From Spartinivicinus poritis (GTDB lineage: Bacteria; Pseudomonadota; Gammaproteobacteria; Pseudomonadales; Zooshikellaceae): a stretch of 64,000 nt of DNA. Position 1 is the first letter of the stretch. Each line of letters opens with the position of its first letter. Below, piece after piece: positions 36,539 through 46,009 of the stretch. The DNA is taken from NCBI RefSeq assembly GCF_028858535.1, contig NZ_JAPMOU010000015.1, forward strand, positions 62,001-126,000, given 5' to 3'. Under the pieces are notes generated by a model that was not told the DNA's origin, did not search any database, and saw nothing but the letters and a program-made list of their open reading frames with translations. Position numbers and translations under genes: made by a program.

Positions 36539-37489
36539 ATGAAGTCTGTAGATCAAATCACTGCCTTTTATGTAGAAGCATTAGTGGAAGGCAAAGGCGA
36601 CTTTTCAGCAAGGGCAAAATCGCTTGGTCAGGAGTTTTATCATAGTATTCAAAAAGGGCTGCTCTATTGGCTAGCAGCTATTATTGCCTCTGCATTATTA
36701 CTGGATAGTAGTAATGCTATTCTAGTTACCATTTTGTTATCAGCTATCGTGATTGGCTGGTATCTACGTAAAGATTATTTACAGCTGAAACAAGCTTTTA
36801 ATACAGAGTGCTATTCAGCCATTTTACCCAAGGTGGTGCAGTTTGCTGATGACTCTTTGCAATATGAAGCTAATCAAGGGATCACTCGCCATGTCTTTCA
36901 GGATAGTAAGCTAGTACCAGGTGCTTTTGTTCGCTACCAAGGCCAGGATTACATCACTGGTCAGTGGGAAGGTGTCCACTTTGAAATGTCAGATGTTTAT
37001 GCTGCAGTAGAGAGGAAAGGAATATTCCACTTCTTACAAACCGCTTTTCATGGTGTCTGTGTCATTATTGATAATGACAAAAGCTTTCCAGGACACTTGG
37101 TGATACGGCCCAAGCCTACCTTTATGGATGAAGAAGATCGCCAGGAGTATGAAGCCTTTTATAAACCGTTTAATAACATTAATGTGGGGTATGCCGCCTT
37201 TGATCGGTATTTTGAAGTCTACTCTGATTGCACTGAAGATGTTCATCAGTTATTGAGCTCTCGTATGATAATGCAGATGATGTCTTTACGGGCAAAATAT
37301 GGTGATAATGTTTATTTAGTATTTAATAGCAATAAGATAGTTATTGGTATTAATGGTTTACATGTATTTGACCGATCTAAGAATGTTTATTTTGACAGTT
37401 TTTATTCAGATGATGTGGTGGTTTGGTACACTGAACTGATGCGAGCTTGTTCATTAATCTATGATGTCCGGTTAGCAATTAAAAGCTAG
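36539..37489 (+). CDS. DUF3137-like membrane protein
   Basis: Protein of 316 residues with two adjacent hydrophobic helices (about residues 38-75) and a C-terminal soluble domain. The run 'FEVYSDCTEDVHQLLSS', 'LRAKYGDNVYLVFNSNKIVIGING' matches the pattern I know from DUF3137 proteins, whose function is unknown. ATG 36539 is preferred: GAGGG lies just before it, while an in-frame TTG 30 bases upstream has no ribosome binding site. A bidirectional terminator separates it from the convergent lipoprotein gene. Confidence 0.72.
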   Translation: MKSVDQITAFYVEALVEGKGDFSARAKSLGQEFYHSIQKGLLYWLAAIIASALLLDSSNAILVTILLSAIVIGWYLRKDYLQLKQAFNTECYSAILPKVVQFADDSLQYEANQGITRHVFQDSKLVPGAFVRYQGQDYITGQWEGVHFEMSDVYAAVERKGIFHFLQTAFHGVCVIIDNDKSFPGHLVIRPKPTFMDEEDRQEYEAFYKPFNNINVGYAAFDRYFEVYSDCTEDVHQLLSSRMIMQMMSLRAKYGDNVYLVFNSNKIVIGINGLHVFDRSKNVYFDSFYSDDVVVWYTELMRACSLIYDVRLAIKS

Positions 37490-37501
37490 CCATAGAGAGC
37501 A

Positions 37502-37524
37502 AAAGGCCCATTTTAGGGCCTTTT
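37502..37524. terminator. Bidirectional terminator between convergent genes
   Basis: Eight-base stem AAAGGCCC/GGGCCTTT (37502-37509 with 37516-37523), loop ATTTTA, with T-runs possible in both directions. Serves the DUF3137-like gene and the lipoprotein gene. Confidence 0.88.
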
Positions 37525-37542
37525 TATTAATATGAATATCTA

Positions 37543-37920
37543 CTAGTTGTTGTACCAAAGTAGTCTTTTCCTTAATAAGTCTCTATCTTCTCTTTCAATG
37601 TAACGTCTACCTTTTCTGCCATCCTGGCTAGTCACATAAGCAGTTAGCCTGACCTTATTTGAGGGAAACCGAAACCGGTGAAAGCCTTCATCATTTAAAG
37701 ACTTGTTGATTATAAGGCGATTGAAGTCATCAAAAACTTCAAGTTGGGCGCCACCGGCGGGTTCTCCTTCGGGTAAGTATGCCCGTAAATTAACAAAGTC
37801 ACCTTGTGTGTAATAGTAAACACTTAAAGGGTATTGGGCTTGCTGCTTGGCGATATGAGAACAGCCACTAATGAGTAGTGCGCTGATCAGAAAGCAGGAA
37901 TAAGCAACTCGTTTAAGCAT
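37543..37920 (-). CDS. Predicted lipoprotein, unknown function
   Basis: Protein of 125 residues with a signal peptide and lipobox 'LLISGC' (Cys20). The mature part is beta-rich ('YPLSVYYYTQGDFVNLRAYLPE', split at YTQG) and ends in a very basic stretch ('RKGRRYIEREDRDLLRKRLLW'). It probably sits in the outer or inner membrane facing the periplasm. It converges with the DUF3137-like gene and shares its terminator. I do not recognise the family. Confidence 0.72.
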   Translation of the reverse strand: MLKRVAYSCFLISALLISGCSHIAKQQAQYPLSVYYYTQGDFVNLRAYLPEGEPAGGAQLEVFDDFNRLIINKSLNDEGFHRFRFPSNKVRLTAYVTSQDGRKGRRYIEREDRDLLRKRLLWYNN

Positions 37921-38088
37921 TTAACAACCTCCATGCTTTAATGGTTGATGTGCTGGTTTGACAGTAAGCAAGCAACAAGTGTACCTGTCTTAACCCGGAG
38001 AAATACGCTAATTGTAATGTTTGACCCTGATTTGATTAGTTTGTCACCAGTGATGTGAGTAAATATTTGGGAGGGAGCAAATTATCTC

Positions 38089-38119
38089 CAGCACCCAGAC
38101 TGATAGTTCAAAGGTGCTG
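38089..38119. repeat. Inverted repeat downstream of udk
   Basis: Seven-base arms CAGCACC (38089-38095) and GGTGCTG (38113-38119) with a 17-base loop, about 50 bases beyond the udk stop codon. There is no T-run; a weak 3' structure at best. Confidence 0.4.
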
Positions 38120-38170
38120 CAGATAGCTAGAAACTGCTTAGATGTTTAGAGCTTTTGGTGGAGCTTTGGA

Positions 38171-38797
38171 TTAGTGTTTTTCAATCAGTGAGCGAATTTT
38201 GGTTTTAATTAAATCAATCGCAATCCGGTTTCGTCCGCCATGGGGAATGATCAAGTCAGCATTCTGGCGTGAAGGCTCAATAAACTGCATAAACATGGGA
38301 CGAACCGTTTCTTGATACTGCTTTATGACAGAGTCCATGTCTCGGCCGCGACTAACGATGTCTCTTTGCAAACGGCGAAGCAAACAAATGTCTAATGGAG
38401 TATCCATATAAAACTTTAAGTCAAATTCGTTTCTGACTGCTGGGCTTGCAAGGAGTAGAATACCTTCGATAAGTACCACACGTGTTGGCTTTACAGCGCG
38501 GGTTTCTGAGCGACGATTATGAATAGAGTAATCGTACACTGGCACCTGAACGGTTGTACCTAACTTAAGCGCCTGCATATGTTTGATCATTAACTCGTGG
38601 TCAAGTGAATCGGGATGGTCATAGTTGGTTTTAGTGCGTTCTTCCATGGTCAGATGGCTTTGATCCTTGTAGTATGAGTCCTCTGAAATCACGCAAACCT
38701 GCTCAGACTGAAGCTCCTTGATTAAGGTTTGAGCAAGTAAACTTTTGCCAGAGGCTGACGCGCCTGCAATGCCAACAAGAATGGTATTCTGTGCCAT
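38171..38797 (-). CDS. udk: Uridine kinase
   Basis: P-loop kinase of 208 residues that phosphorylates uridine and cytidine in pyrimidine salvage. The Walker A loop is '[11 protein letters not shown]' (about residues 9-19); '[17 protein letters not shown]', '[13 protein letters not shown]', '[10 protein letters not shown]' and '[18 protein letters not shown]' are all diagnostic of uridine kinase. It is a single-gene unit with about 550 bases of non-coding DNA upstream. Confidence 0.94.
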   Translation of the reverse strand: MAQNTILVGIAGASASGKSLLAQTLIKELQSEQVCVISEDSYYKDQSHLTMEERTKTNYDHPDSLDHELMIKHMQALKLGTTVQVPVYDYSIHNRRSETRAVKPTRVVLIEGILLLASPAVRNEFDLKFYMDTPLDICLLRRLQRDIVSRGRDMDSVIKQYQETVRPMFMQFIEPSRQNADLIIPHGGRNRIAIDLIKTKIRSLIEKH

Positions 38798-39349
38798 GTG
38801 TTTGCTACTTTCTCTATGCTCTAAAAGAGACTACTAATACAAAAATGTAAAGTTTCAAAATACGATTCTGGCCGAAAAACAGCCAAAAAATTTCCCTATT
38901 GTAACATATATACATTAAGGTTCTAGATCGTGTGAGAGCTTCTGTTTCAGTCAGTAATATTTAGTGTACTTATATAACCAAACGTTATTTTTATGTTATT
39001 TTTTAGTATTTTGTAGCTAACCTATTCTTCAGTATGGTGTCCTCCTGGCTAAGTCTATAAATGTTGGTAAGGCTGTTAATGTAACTGATGATTATTTGCT
39101 GTATTTAGCTAACTGATCTGGCTGTTCAAACCAGTTAACTCAAAGTTTGTTCGGCATAGATTAATAAAAACACCATTGATCTCACCATGATAACGTTGTT
39201 AGGAATTGCTTCTCTTCTAACATCATTGGCCAAACCATTCTATAACAATGCATGGGTACCAATTACGTGCAATTCGAGTAATTCAGTCTTAAGTACGGCA
39301 CAAGCTGTGTTACTTTTGAGCTTTCTAGTTAATTTTTGAGGAAAGATTA
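38798..39349. other. Divergent intergenic region of 550 bases
   Basis: Lies between the starts of udk and the amino-acid transporter operon and so must carry promoters of both. It is AT-rich. I see no gene and no repeat or operator I could defend. Confidence 0.5.
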
Positions 39350-40138
39350 GTGAAACAATTTATAGGTTGGTTGCTATCAATAACTGTTACCTTAACAGGG
39401 TTGGTTGGCTGCTCATCATCAGAAAACGAACAAGCTGAGATTAATAAAACACAAGCAATTAAGGTGGGTAGTTCAGGTAGTTACTATCCCTTTACTTTTG
39501 TTGAAAAAGGTGAGTTACAGGGCTTTGAAATTGACCTGTGGAATGAAATTGGTAAGCGAGTTAACCAACCCATCAAGTTTGTGACTGCTAATTTTTCTGG
39601 CTTATTTGGCATGTTAGAGGCTGGTAAAATTGACACAATTTCAAATCAAATTACGATTACTGAAGAGCGTAATAAAAAGTACCAGTTTTCTGCTCCTTAT
39701 GTTTACGATGGTGCCCAAGTAGTAGTCCATGAAAATAATACAACCATTAAGTCACTTGCTGACTTGGCTGGGAAAAAAGTAGCAGTTAATTTAGGGTCTA
39801 ATTTTGAAGCAATTTTGCGCAATCATGATAAGCAACAACAGATTGAAATTATCTCATTTGATACTGGTGTAGAGCAGAATGTAGTTAAAGGCAGCTCAGA
39901 TGCTTTTGTTATGGATAGAGTATCGGTACTGGCTTTAATTCAGAAATCTAAACTACCTTTAAAACTGGTAGGAAACCCTATTGAAATTATTCGTAATGCA
40001 TTGCCATTTCCACGCAATGAACGGGGTAATGCTTTGCGTCAGCAAGTAGATGAAGCCTTGGTTGCCATGCAGCAAGATGGTACGTTGGCAAAAATTTCTA
40101 ATAAATGGTTTGGCATGGATATTACCAAGCAGTCATGA
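39350..40138 (+). CDS. Amino-acid ABC transporter, binding lipoprotein
   Basis: SBP_bac_3-family protein of 262 residues, starting at GTG with GAGGAAAG nine bases before it. The N-terminus is a lipoprotein signal with lipobox 'LVGC' (Cys21). 'GSYYPFTFVEKGELQGFEIDLW' (two parts), 'IDTISNQITITEER' and 'GKKVAVNLGSNFE' are typical; the pattern resembles the cystine-type (TcyA/TcyJ) subgroup, but ligand assignment is inference. It overlaps the permease start by 4 bases. Confidence 0.92.
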   Translation: MKQFIGWLLSITVTLTGLVGCSSSENEQAEINKTQAIKVGSSGSYYPFTFVEKGELQGFEIDLWNEIGKRVNQPIKFVTANFSGLFGMLEAGKIDTISNQITITEERNKKYQFSAPYVYDGAQVVVHENNTTIKSLADLAGKKVAVNLGSNFEAILRNHDKQQQIEIISFDTGVEQNVVKGSSDAFVMDRVSVLALIQKSKLPLKLVGNPIEIIRNALPFPRNERGNALRQQVDEALVAMQQDGTLAKISNKWFGMDITKQS

Positions 40139-40797
40139 ATTTCGACTTTCATTATCTCTACGACCGACTTCCAGTTATCCTAAATGCATTGGACATCACT
40201 TTAGGGATGTCCATTATTGCGGTTTTGTTATCACTGGGGGTTGGTATCGTTCTCGCTTTGATAAAAGTATTTCAGCTTAAAGGGTTAACCCAGCTGGCTG
40301 ACTTTTATATTTCTTTTTTTCGGGGTACACCATTATTAGTTCAGCTGTTTTTGTTGTATTACGGATTGCCACAGCTAGTACCAGCAGCCGATATGTCAGG
40401 CTTTGCTGCAGCTGTAATTGGGCTGGGGTTACACTTTGCGGCTTATATGGCAGAGAGTATTCGTGCCGCTATTTTAAGTGTTGAGAATGCACAACGTGAG
40501 GCGGCATTAAGTATCGGTATGACAGAGTTGCAAGCAATGTGTCGAATAATACTGCCACAAGCTACTCGAATAGCGACGCCACCACTGATGAATAACTTTA
40601 TCGACTTACTCAAAAGTACCTCGCTGGCATTTACTTTAGGGGTGGCAGATATAATGGCAAAAGCCAAGCTAGAGGCAGCTAGCAGCTTTAAATATTTTGA
40701 AAGCTTTGTTCTGGTGGCGTTGGTTTATTGGTTGATTGTGGTGTTGTTAACTCGTTGCCAGCAGGCGTTGGAAAATCATTTAAATAAAGCCTATTGA
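40135..40797 (+). CDS. Amino-acid ABC transporter, permease
   Basis: HisM/GlnP-type permease of 220 residues with about five helices. The start ATG at 40135 overlaps the preceding stop (ATGA), so translation is coupled; a longer frame from 40105 is a read-in. '[19 protein letters not shown]' and the coupling loop '[21 protein letters not shown]' are family-diagnostic. It forms the membrane channel as a homodimer in this family. Confidence 0.93.
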   Translation: MNFDFHYLYDRLPVILNALDITLGMSIIAVLLSLGVGIVLALIKVFQLKGLTQLADFYISFFRGTPLLVQLFLLYYGLPQLVPAADMSGFAAAVIGLGLHFAAYMAESIRAAILSVENAQREAALSIGMTELQAMCRIILPQATRIATPPLMNNFIDLLKSTSLAFTLGVADIMAKAKLEAASSFKYFESFVLVALVYWLIVVLLTRCQQALENHLNKAY

Positions 40798-40808
40798 GTT
40801 TAGTATTT

Positions 40809-41540
40809 ATGCTTGAAGTAAAAGGTTTAACTAAGGCATTTGCAGATAAAGCCGTGTTGTCTGACATTGATCTCTCAGTCAGGGCTGGTGAGACGGTGGC
40901 TATTATTGGTCCTTCAGGCACGGGTAAATCCACCTTGTTACGCTGCTTGAACTGGCTGGAAAAGCCATCAGCAGGAACAGTGACAATTGATGGTGTAACA
41001 GTCAGCAGTCTTAGTTATACCACTAATGATGTGTTGGCTTTACGGCGTAAGACTGCTTTTGTATTTCAACAATATGCTTTGTTTAAAAATAAAACAGCAC
41101 TGGCCAACATTATGGAGCCACTGGTAGCTGTGCAAAAAAGACCCAAACCAGAGGCAAAAAAAACGGCTATAAAAATATTAGCGAAGGTGGGGCTGGAAGA
41201 TAAGGCAAATGCCTATCCAGCGCAGCTATCTGGTGGTCAACAACAACGGATAGGTATTGGTCGAGCCCTGGCGACCCAAAGCCCAGTGATATTATTTGAT
41301 GAACCTACCTCAGCACTAGACCCTGAAAAAGTAGGTGAGGTGCTGGATTTAATGAAAGCCTTAGCTGAGCAACAGCAAACCATGCTGGTTGTTACCCATG
41401 AAATGCAGTTTGCTCGTCAGGTGGCCGATCGGGTGTTATTTATGGCTGATGGGGGCATTGTTGAGCAGGGAGCACCTGAGCATTTATTTACTAACCCTCA
41501 GGATCCCCGTACTAAAGATTTTTTAGCCAGAGTAAGTTGA
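40809..41540 (+). CDS. Amino-acid ABC transporter, ATPase
   Basis: ATPase of about 243 residues in the polar-amino-acid class: Walker A 'GPSGTGKST', Q-loop '[10 protein letters not shown]', signature '[15 protein letters not shown]', Walker B '[14 protein letters not shown]' and the switch His in 'VTHEM'. Start choice is uncertain: a TTG at 40794 overlaps the permease stop (TTGA), while ATG 40809 gives the family-typical opening '[11 protein letters not shown]' but lacks a clear Shine-Dalgarno sequence. Completes a three-gene importer. Confidence 0.94.
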   Translation: MLEVKGLTKAFADKAVLSDIDLSVRAGETVAIIGPSGTGKSTLLRCLNWLEKPSAGTVTIDGVTVSSLSYTTNDVLALRRKTAFVFQQYALFKNKTALANIMEPLVAVQKRPKPEAKKTAIKILAKVGLEDKANAYPAQLSGGQQQRIGIGRALATQSPVILFDEPTSALDPEKVGEVLDLMKALAEQQQTMLVVTHEMQFARQVADRVLFMADGGIVEQGAPEHLFTNPQDPRTKDFLARVS

Positions 41541-41548
41541 TTACTCAC

Positions 41549-42520
41549 TTACTCTGGTCTTGTGATTAAAACGATATTCCCTGCTGCGCCTTTTTCTAAT
41601 ACCTGCTGATGAGCTTTACCTGCTTGTTCTAGCGAGAAGCTATGATGAACGACAGGGTTAATTTTGCCATCTTTGGCCAACTCAACAATATTGTTGTACA
41701 TTGCTTGTCGTTCATCCAGACTGGCATTGGCTAATGCTAAACCTCTGATATCTGCATTGCGTGCCATTAGATCCCTTGGATTAATACAGACTTCACCACG
41801 ACTGCCAATAATAATCACTCGCCCTTTTTTGCTGAGCAAGGGGAGGTCTTGGCCTAAGTTAACATTAGCCAACATTTCTAAAATAATATCCACACCCTGA
41901 TTATCAGTGTATTCCTTAATAGCCTGCCAGTGGCTTTGAGCATAATGATTGAATACTTGGTCAGCCCCTTGTTGATAAGCGGCTTGTGTACCAGGCTCAG
42001 TGCTGGCTGTACCTATTACCGTTAAACTGTGGGCGTTGCCTAATTCAATTGCGGCTAAGCCAACACCACCACTTGCACCATGGACTAGCATGGTTTCACC
42101 AGCTATTGCTCCTGCTCGCTGGTGGATGGCTAGCCAGGCAGTGCCATAAGGAATACCCAGACAAGCCCCTTGAGCAAAGCTAAGGTTGTCGGGTAAAGGG
42201 TAAACATGATCTTGTGAGCAAATTGTTGTGTCGGCATAACAGCCCATACCTGCATTGGTACAAAATACTCGGTCCCCTGGTTTAAACCAGGAAACGGCTT
42301 CGCCCACTGAGGCTACTATGCCTGCACCATCTTTGCCGGGTGTATAAGGAAAACTAGCAGTGTAGTTATTAATACCTGCCCTGATATAAGTATCGACAGG
42401 ATTGACGCCAGCTGCATACAATTTAATGACTAACTCTTCTGGGCCTGGTGTCGGTAATTCTTTTGCTACCAGTTGCAATACATCAATATCACCGTGCTGT
42501 GAAACTTGGATCGCTTTCAT
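41549..42520 (-). CDS. Zinc-independent NAD(P)H:quinone reductase (MDR superfamily)
   Basis: Medium-chain reductase of 323 residues. It opens 'MKAIQVSQHGDIDVLQL', typical of quinone oxidoreductase/zeta-crystallin, and has the nucleotide-binding loop 'GASGGVGLAAIELG'. No structural-zinc cysteine cluster is present, as expected for this branch. ATG 42520 is preferred over a longer frame to 42568 because GGAGCC precedes it. The start lies 32 bases inside the end of trmO, so the two genes probably form a coupled operon. Confidence 0.9.
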   Translation of the reverse strand: MKAIQVSQHGDIDVLQLVAKELPTPGPEELVIKLYAAGVNPVDTYIRAGINNYTASFPYTPGKDGAGIVASVGEAVSWFKPGDRVFCTNAGMGCYADTTICSQDHVYPLPDNLSFAQGACLGIPYGTAWLAIHQRAGAIAGETMLVHGASGGVGLAAIELGNAHSLTVIGTASTEPGTQAAYQQGADQVFNHYAQSHWQAIKEYTDNQGVDIILEMLANVNLGQDLPLLSKKGRVIIIGSRGEVCINPRDLMARNADIRGLALANASLDERQAMYNNIVELAKDGKINPVVHHSFSLEQAGKAHQQVLEKGAAGNIVLITRPE

Positions 42521-43235
42521 TATTAACAGGCTCCATATAATTGACATAAAAGTCGTCAGGTGTTGCATGCCATCTTATATTAACATCCCATAGTTGAATA
42601 CCGTATTCACGCTCATAACTATTTTGTAAATAGGCTGGCCTGGGGTCTTGGCTAAGTACCTGGCTGGTTAATAACGACAGATTACGCCTTGTGGCTTGTT
42701 GGTATTGATCGCAAAATGATTGCGCCTGCTGGCTGAAGGTCACTGGTTTATTAATCAAAGGCGGTGGGGCAAAGCCATCACTGGCATCAGTAATATAGTC
42801 ACTATACGGCAGATAGGGCTTTATATCGATAACGGGTGTGCCATCCAGTAAGTCTATTTCGCTTAACTGTAGACTTAACTTGTCGTTTTCTTGAGAAATA
42901 CTTTCTAGCTTTACAACAGATAAGCCAATAGGGTTGGGGCGATGCGTTGAGCGTGAAGCAAAAACCCCCACTCTTTTTTTACCCCCCAAGCGTGGTGGAC
43001 GGATGGTAGGACGCCAGCCTTCACTTAAGGTTTCATGAAATATAAATGAAACCCATAGGTGAGAGAATACTTCCAAGCCGGTGAAGCATTCTCGGCGGTT
43101 AAAGGGGGGGAATAACGCCAGCTCGGCAGTGGCAGCAGTAACTAAACCGGGTTGGCGTGGGATACCAAATTTTTGGGTAAAACAAGAATGAATAATCCCG
43201 ATTGGTTTAAACGTAAACTCGGTTAAATTGTCCAC
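42489..43235 (-). CDS. trmO: tRNA (N6-threonylcarbamoyladenosine37-N6)-methyltransferase TrmO
   Basis: TrmO (formerly YaeB/TsaA family), 248 residues, which methylates t6A37 in certain tRNAs using S-adenosylmethionine. Family blocks are 'FKPIGIIHSCFTQKFGIPRQ', 'SHLWVSFIFHE', 'GVFASRSTHRPNPIGLSVV' and 'LDGTPVIDIKPYLPYSD', followed by the C-terminal domain with 'DPRPAYLQ'. Overlaps the downstream reductase gene by 32 bases. Confidence 0.93.
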   Translation of the reverse strand: MDNLTEFTFKPIGIIHSCFTQKFGIPRQPGLVTAATAELALFPPFNRRECFTGLEVFSHLWVSFIFHETLSEGWRPTIRPPRLGGKKRVGVFASRSTHRPNPIGLSVVKLESISQENDKLSLQLSEIDLLDGTPVIDIKPYLPYSDYITDASDGFAPPPLINKPVTFSQQAQSFCDQYQQATRRNLSLLTSQVLSQDPRPAYLQNSYEREYGIQLWDVNIRWHATPDDFYVNYMEPVNNESDPSFTAR

Positions 43236-43312
43236 ACTTTCTCCTCAAAATACATAAAACCCTACATTCAAATAATAAAAGTAAAAAATAATAAAAATAA
43301 GAGGCTTTCCTT

Positions 43313-44329
43313 ATGTCTTTGTTTAAACACTGGCTCTTGCTAGGGCTATGTCTTTCTTTATTTACTCAAGTTTGTCAGTCCAAACAGACTCAGCTACAAG
43401 TGATGGCTTATAACATCATGCAGCTCGGCAAAATTGCAGGGGATTGGGATCAGTCAAATCGATTAAATCAGCTCAATAAGGCCATTCGGCAACTCAAATC
43501 ATTGCCAGATGTTATTGTGTTTAATGAGGTGTTTACTGATAGTGCGGCAGCTGTTTTACATCAGTTAGCAGACTTATACCCTTATCAAACGCCTAACGTA
43601 GGGCAAGATTGTTCCGGTAGCGGATGGCACAGTTTAAGCGGAGACTGCTCTAATAGTTTGCTTGTGATTCGAGGAGGCGTGATGATGATAAGCCGCTATC
43701 CTATCCTAGAACAGCATGCATTGGTATTTACTGCGAGTCAGTTTGGCTCCTGGGATTATCAATCCAATAAAGGCGCTGCTTATATAAAAATTGAGCGAAA
43801 TGGCCAATATTTTCATGTGCTGGGAACTCATTTACAAGCAGCTCATGATGACAGTGAAAATTCTCATCCAGTGCGAATGCAACAGTTAACAGAATTACGC
43901 CAATGGACTGATGGGTTTAATATTAGTCGTTCTGAGCCAGTGATCGTGGCGGGGGATATGAATGTTGAGTTTGGGCGTAATGGCCATGTAGAGGATATGC
44001 TAAACAGCTGCCAGTGTAACTTAGCCTATCAGCCTGGGCTGGTAAAGTCTTATTCAGCAACAACTAACTGGCATACCCGAGCTAATGCATATCATTTTAA
44101 GTTTTCACTTGAATATAACGATACTCTGGATTATGTCATGACCCGAGCTGACTATCGGCAACCTCGTCAAGCAGCCATGATGGAAGTGGTGCCATTAAAA
44201 TCCAGCCAACCCTGGTATTGGTCCTATTTACGTGGCTGGTGGCCTTTAGCTGCAGGCAAACAGTGGCATGATGGCTACTATCAAGATATTTCAGATCATT
44301 ATCCTGTAGTTGCCACCTTTTATTATTAA
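43313..44329 (+). CDS. Secreted sphingomyelinase-like phosphodiesterase
   Basis: Endonuclease/exonuclease/phosphatase-fold enzyme of 338 residues with a Sec signal peptide (cleavage near residue 23, 'VCQSK'). It keeps the metal and catalytic residues of the fold: Asn in 'AYNIMQ', Glu in 'FNEVF', 'GTHLQA' with His, 'VAGDMNVEFG', and the final 'DISDHYPVV'. The overall pattern, with a Cys pair ('CSGSGWHSLSGDC'), resembles bacterial neutral sphingomyelinase C (beta-toxin type). Substrate is inference; a secreted nuclease or other phosphodiesterase is possible. The next gene converges with a gap of six bases. Confidence 0.83.
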   Translation: MSLFKHWLLLGLCLSLFTQVCQSKQTQLQVMAYNIMQLGKIAGDWDQSNRLNQLNKAIRQLKSLPDVIVFNEVFTDSAAAVLHQLADLYPYQTPNVGQDCSGSGWHSLSGDCSNSLLVIRGGVMMISRYPILEQHALVFTASQFGSWDYQSNKGAAYIKIERNGQYFHVLGTHLQAAHDDSENSHPVRMQQLTELRQWTDGFNISRSEPVIVAGDMNVEFGRNGHVEDMLNSCQCNLAYQPGLVKSYSATTNWHTRANAYHFKFSLEYNDTLDYVMTRADYRQPRQAAMMEVVPLKSSQPWYWSYLRGWWPLAAGKQWHDGYYQDISDHYPVVATFYY

Positions 44330-44335
44330 CTGACC

Positions 44336-45988
44336 CTAGGTAATACTGTGTAGATGAGGGTGATGAGCCTGGTCAAAATAGGCGTCAATTGAAGCCTGAA
44401 GAACTTGGGTAAATAATGGAATTTCTTCAAACGGCATATTACTGGCCAGGCAGTCAGCGAGAATAGCAAACTCATGCCACTCAGGCCCACGCTTTTGCTG
44501 CTTGTGCTTACTCACAATAGCTAAGAGTACGAAGCGGTGTAGCCATTTTTCTCGATAACTTTCCAACATAAATGTGGGTAGTTGATCCTGTTGCTCTTTA
44601 GTCAGCTGCTCATTTTCCCACTGTACGATTTTTTTATGGAGCTGATTATCACTCTCAAACCAACTAAATTGAGTCATCTCACTATTAGGCCAGTTGTTGC
44701 TTTTTGAGAGTACTTCAGCGACTTGGTTAAACTCAAATTGTGTGGGATTTGCTTGCTTCCATTCTGCCAGAATTGTTTTACTGTCTATAAAAGCTGGTTG
44801 CCACTGGGTAATATTAAGCATTTCAAACAGCATCATTACTTCAGCTGTCACCGCTTGCTGGTTGGCCCGGTTGTAAGCCAGGAAGTGAGGTAACACATAA
44901 TTCAGGCACTGCTTGTCAACGGCAAAGTTAAAGACCTGTTGGCGAAATTGTTTAAAAGCTTCATCGCAGTCCTTACGAAATGACAGTGGCGTAAACCAGC
45001 TGTCGATAATGCCAAACTGCTCTTTTAACACCATGCCAATTAAGCGAAATTTTTTATGCTCTTTAACCAGGGCCAATAATGAGCAAGCTCCGGAACCATC
45101 TACCATGGAAACCCGAAGGTCTTTTAACTCAAAATGAGGTTGATCCAGGTACTCTTCGCAATCAATGCCAAGCCGACGAATTTGTCGAATAATAGTATCC
45201 AGCTGTTGCTGTTCTTCGGTTGCCAGCCAGTTTCTCATCATAATAAGCCGGCGTAGAATTTTACTGGAAACCTGTTCTAGGCAGTGTGGATGCTGTAAGA
45301 GAGAAAGTAAGGTTTGTCGTACTTCAGGGCGTTTATGTAATAAAAATAAAAAGCAGCCCTCATTAATGATTGCGCTGGAGGAGCGTAACATATCAGCCAA
45401 TAAAGGGATGAGCGTATCTTCTGGTACGAAGGTTAGATTGTCAGCAAAGTGAAGGTAGAAGTCATATTCATTGCTAATGTTACAGTCACTAATTAATGTT
45501 TCCAGCTCTGCCATTAGGGTTTCTGGGGTAGCTTCTGCTTTATGCTCCTGCTGGTGGTAGGCTTGTTGTTGATGCCAGTTTTGACAGGCTGTTACCAGCT
45601 GCTGGTTAAGTGGCAAGTCAAACTCAGTTAAGTGACCTAAAAATAGTAAAATACTTGATCTGGGTAGCTGTTCTGAATTGAGCTTGTCAACAAATGTTGA
45701 TTGAAACTGCTCCCATTTTTTGCGGATGCCAGGGATTTGATTACGTAACTGGATCATCAGCTCTAATAAGCCTACATAAGCCGTACGGTCAATGGCATCC
45801 AGAATATGTTCATCAATATCGGTAGAAAGTGTTTCAATATAGCTCAATAAATCCATTAAAAAGTGAGCAGGGCTGCGCCAACCACAATCCTCAATATCTT
45901 GCCAACTAAGGACTAGCTCAGTATTGTCACTGAGTACTTGGGCGTACTGGTTGATAACGTTAGTAATAGTGTCAGAGTTAGCGTTCAT
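44336..45988 (-). CDS. Large helical protein, unknown function
   Basis: Protein of 550 residues, acidic, without signal peptide or membrane helices. It is almost wholly helical by composition, with repeated Leu-rich amphipathic helices ('LIPLLADMLRSSSAIINEG', 'VRQTLLSLLQHPHCLEQV', 'ILRRLIMMRNWLATEEQQQ') that look like HEAT- or TPR-type repeats in the first 300 residues. I recognise no catalytic motif and no family. Cytoplasmic scaffold or adaptor is a guess. Confidence 0.65.
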   Translation of the reverse strand: MNANSDTITNVINQYAQVLSDNTELVLSWQDIEDCGWRSPAHFLMDLLSYIETLSTDIDEHILDAIDRTAYVGLLELMIQLRNQIPGIRKKWEQFQSTFVDKLNSEQLPRSSILLFLGHLTEFDLPLNQQLVTACQNWHQQQAYHQQEHKAEATPETLMAELETLISDCNISNEYDFYLHFADNLTFVPEDTLIPLLADMLRSSSAIINEGCFLFLLHKRPEVRQTLLSLLQHPHCLEQVSSKILRRLIMMRNWLATEEQQQLDTIIRQIRRLGIDCEEYLDQPHFELKDLRVSMVDGSGACSLLALVKEHKKFRLIGMVLKEQFGIIDSWFTPLSFRKDCDEAFKQFRQQVFNFAVDKQCLNYVLPHFLAYNRANQQAVTAEVMMLFEMLNITQWQPAFIDSKTILAEWKQANPTQFEFNQVAEVLSKSNNWPNSEMTQFSWFESDNQLHKKIVQWENEQLTKEQQDQLPTFMLESYREKWLHRFVLLAIVSKHKQQKRGPEWHEFAILADCLASNMPFEEIPLFTQVLQASIDAYFDQAHHPHLHSIT

Positions 45989-46009
45989 TAAAAACCTGGT
46001 TGTGTAATT

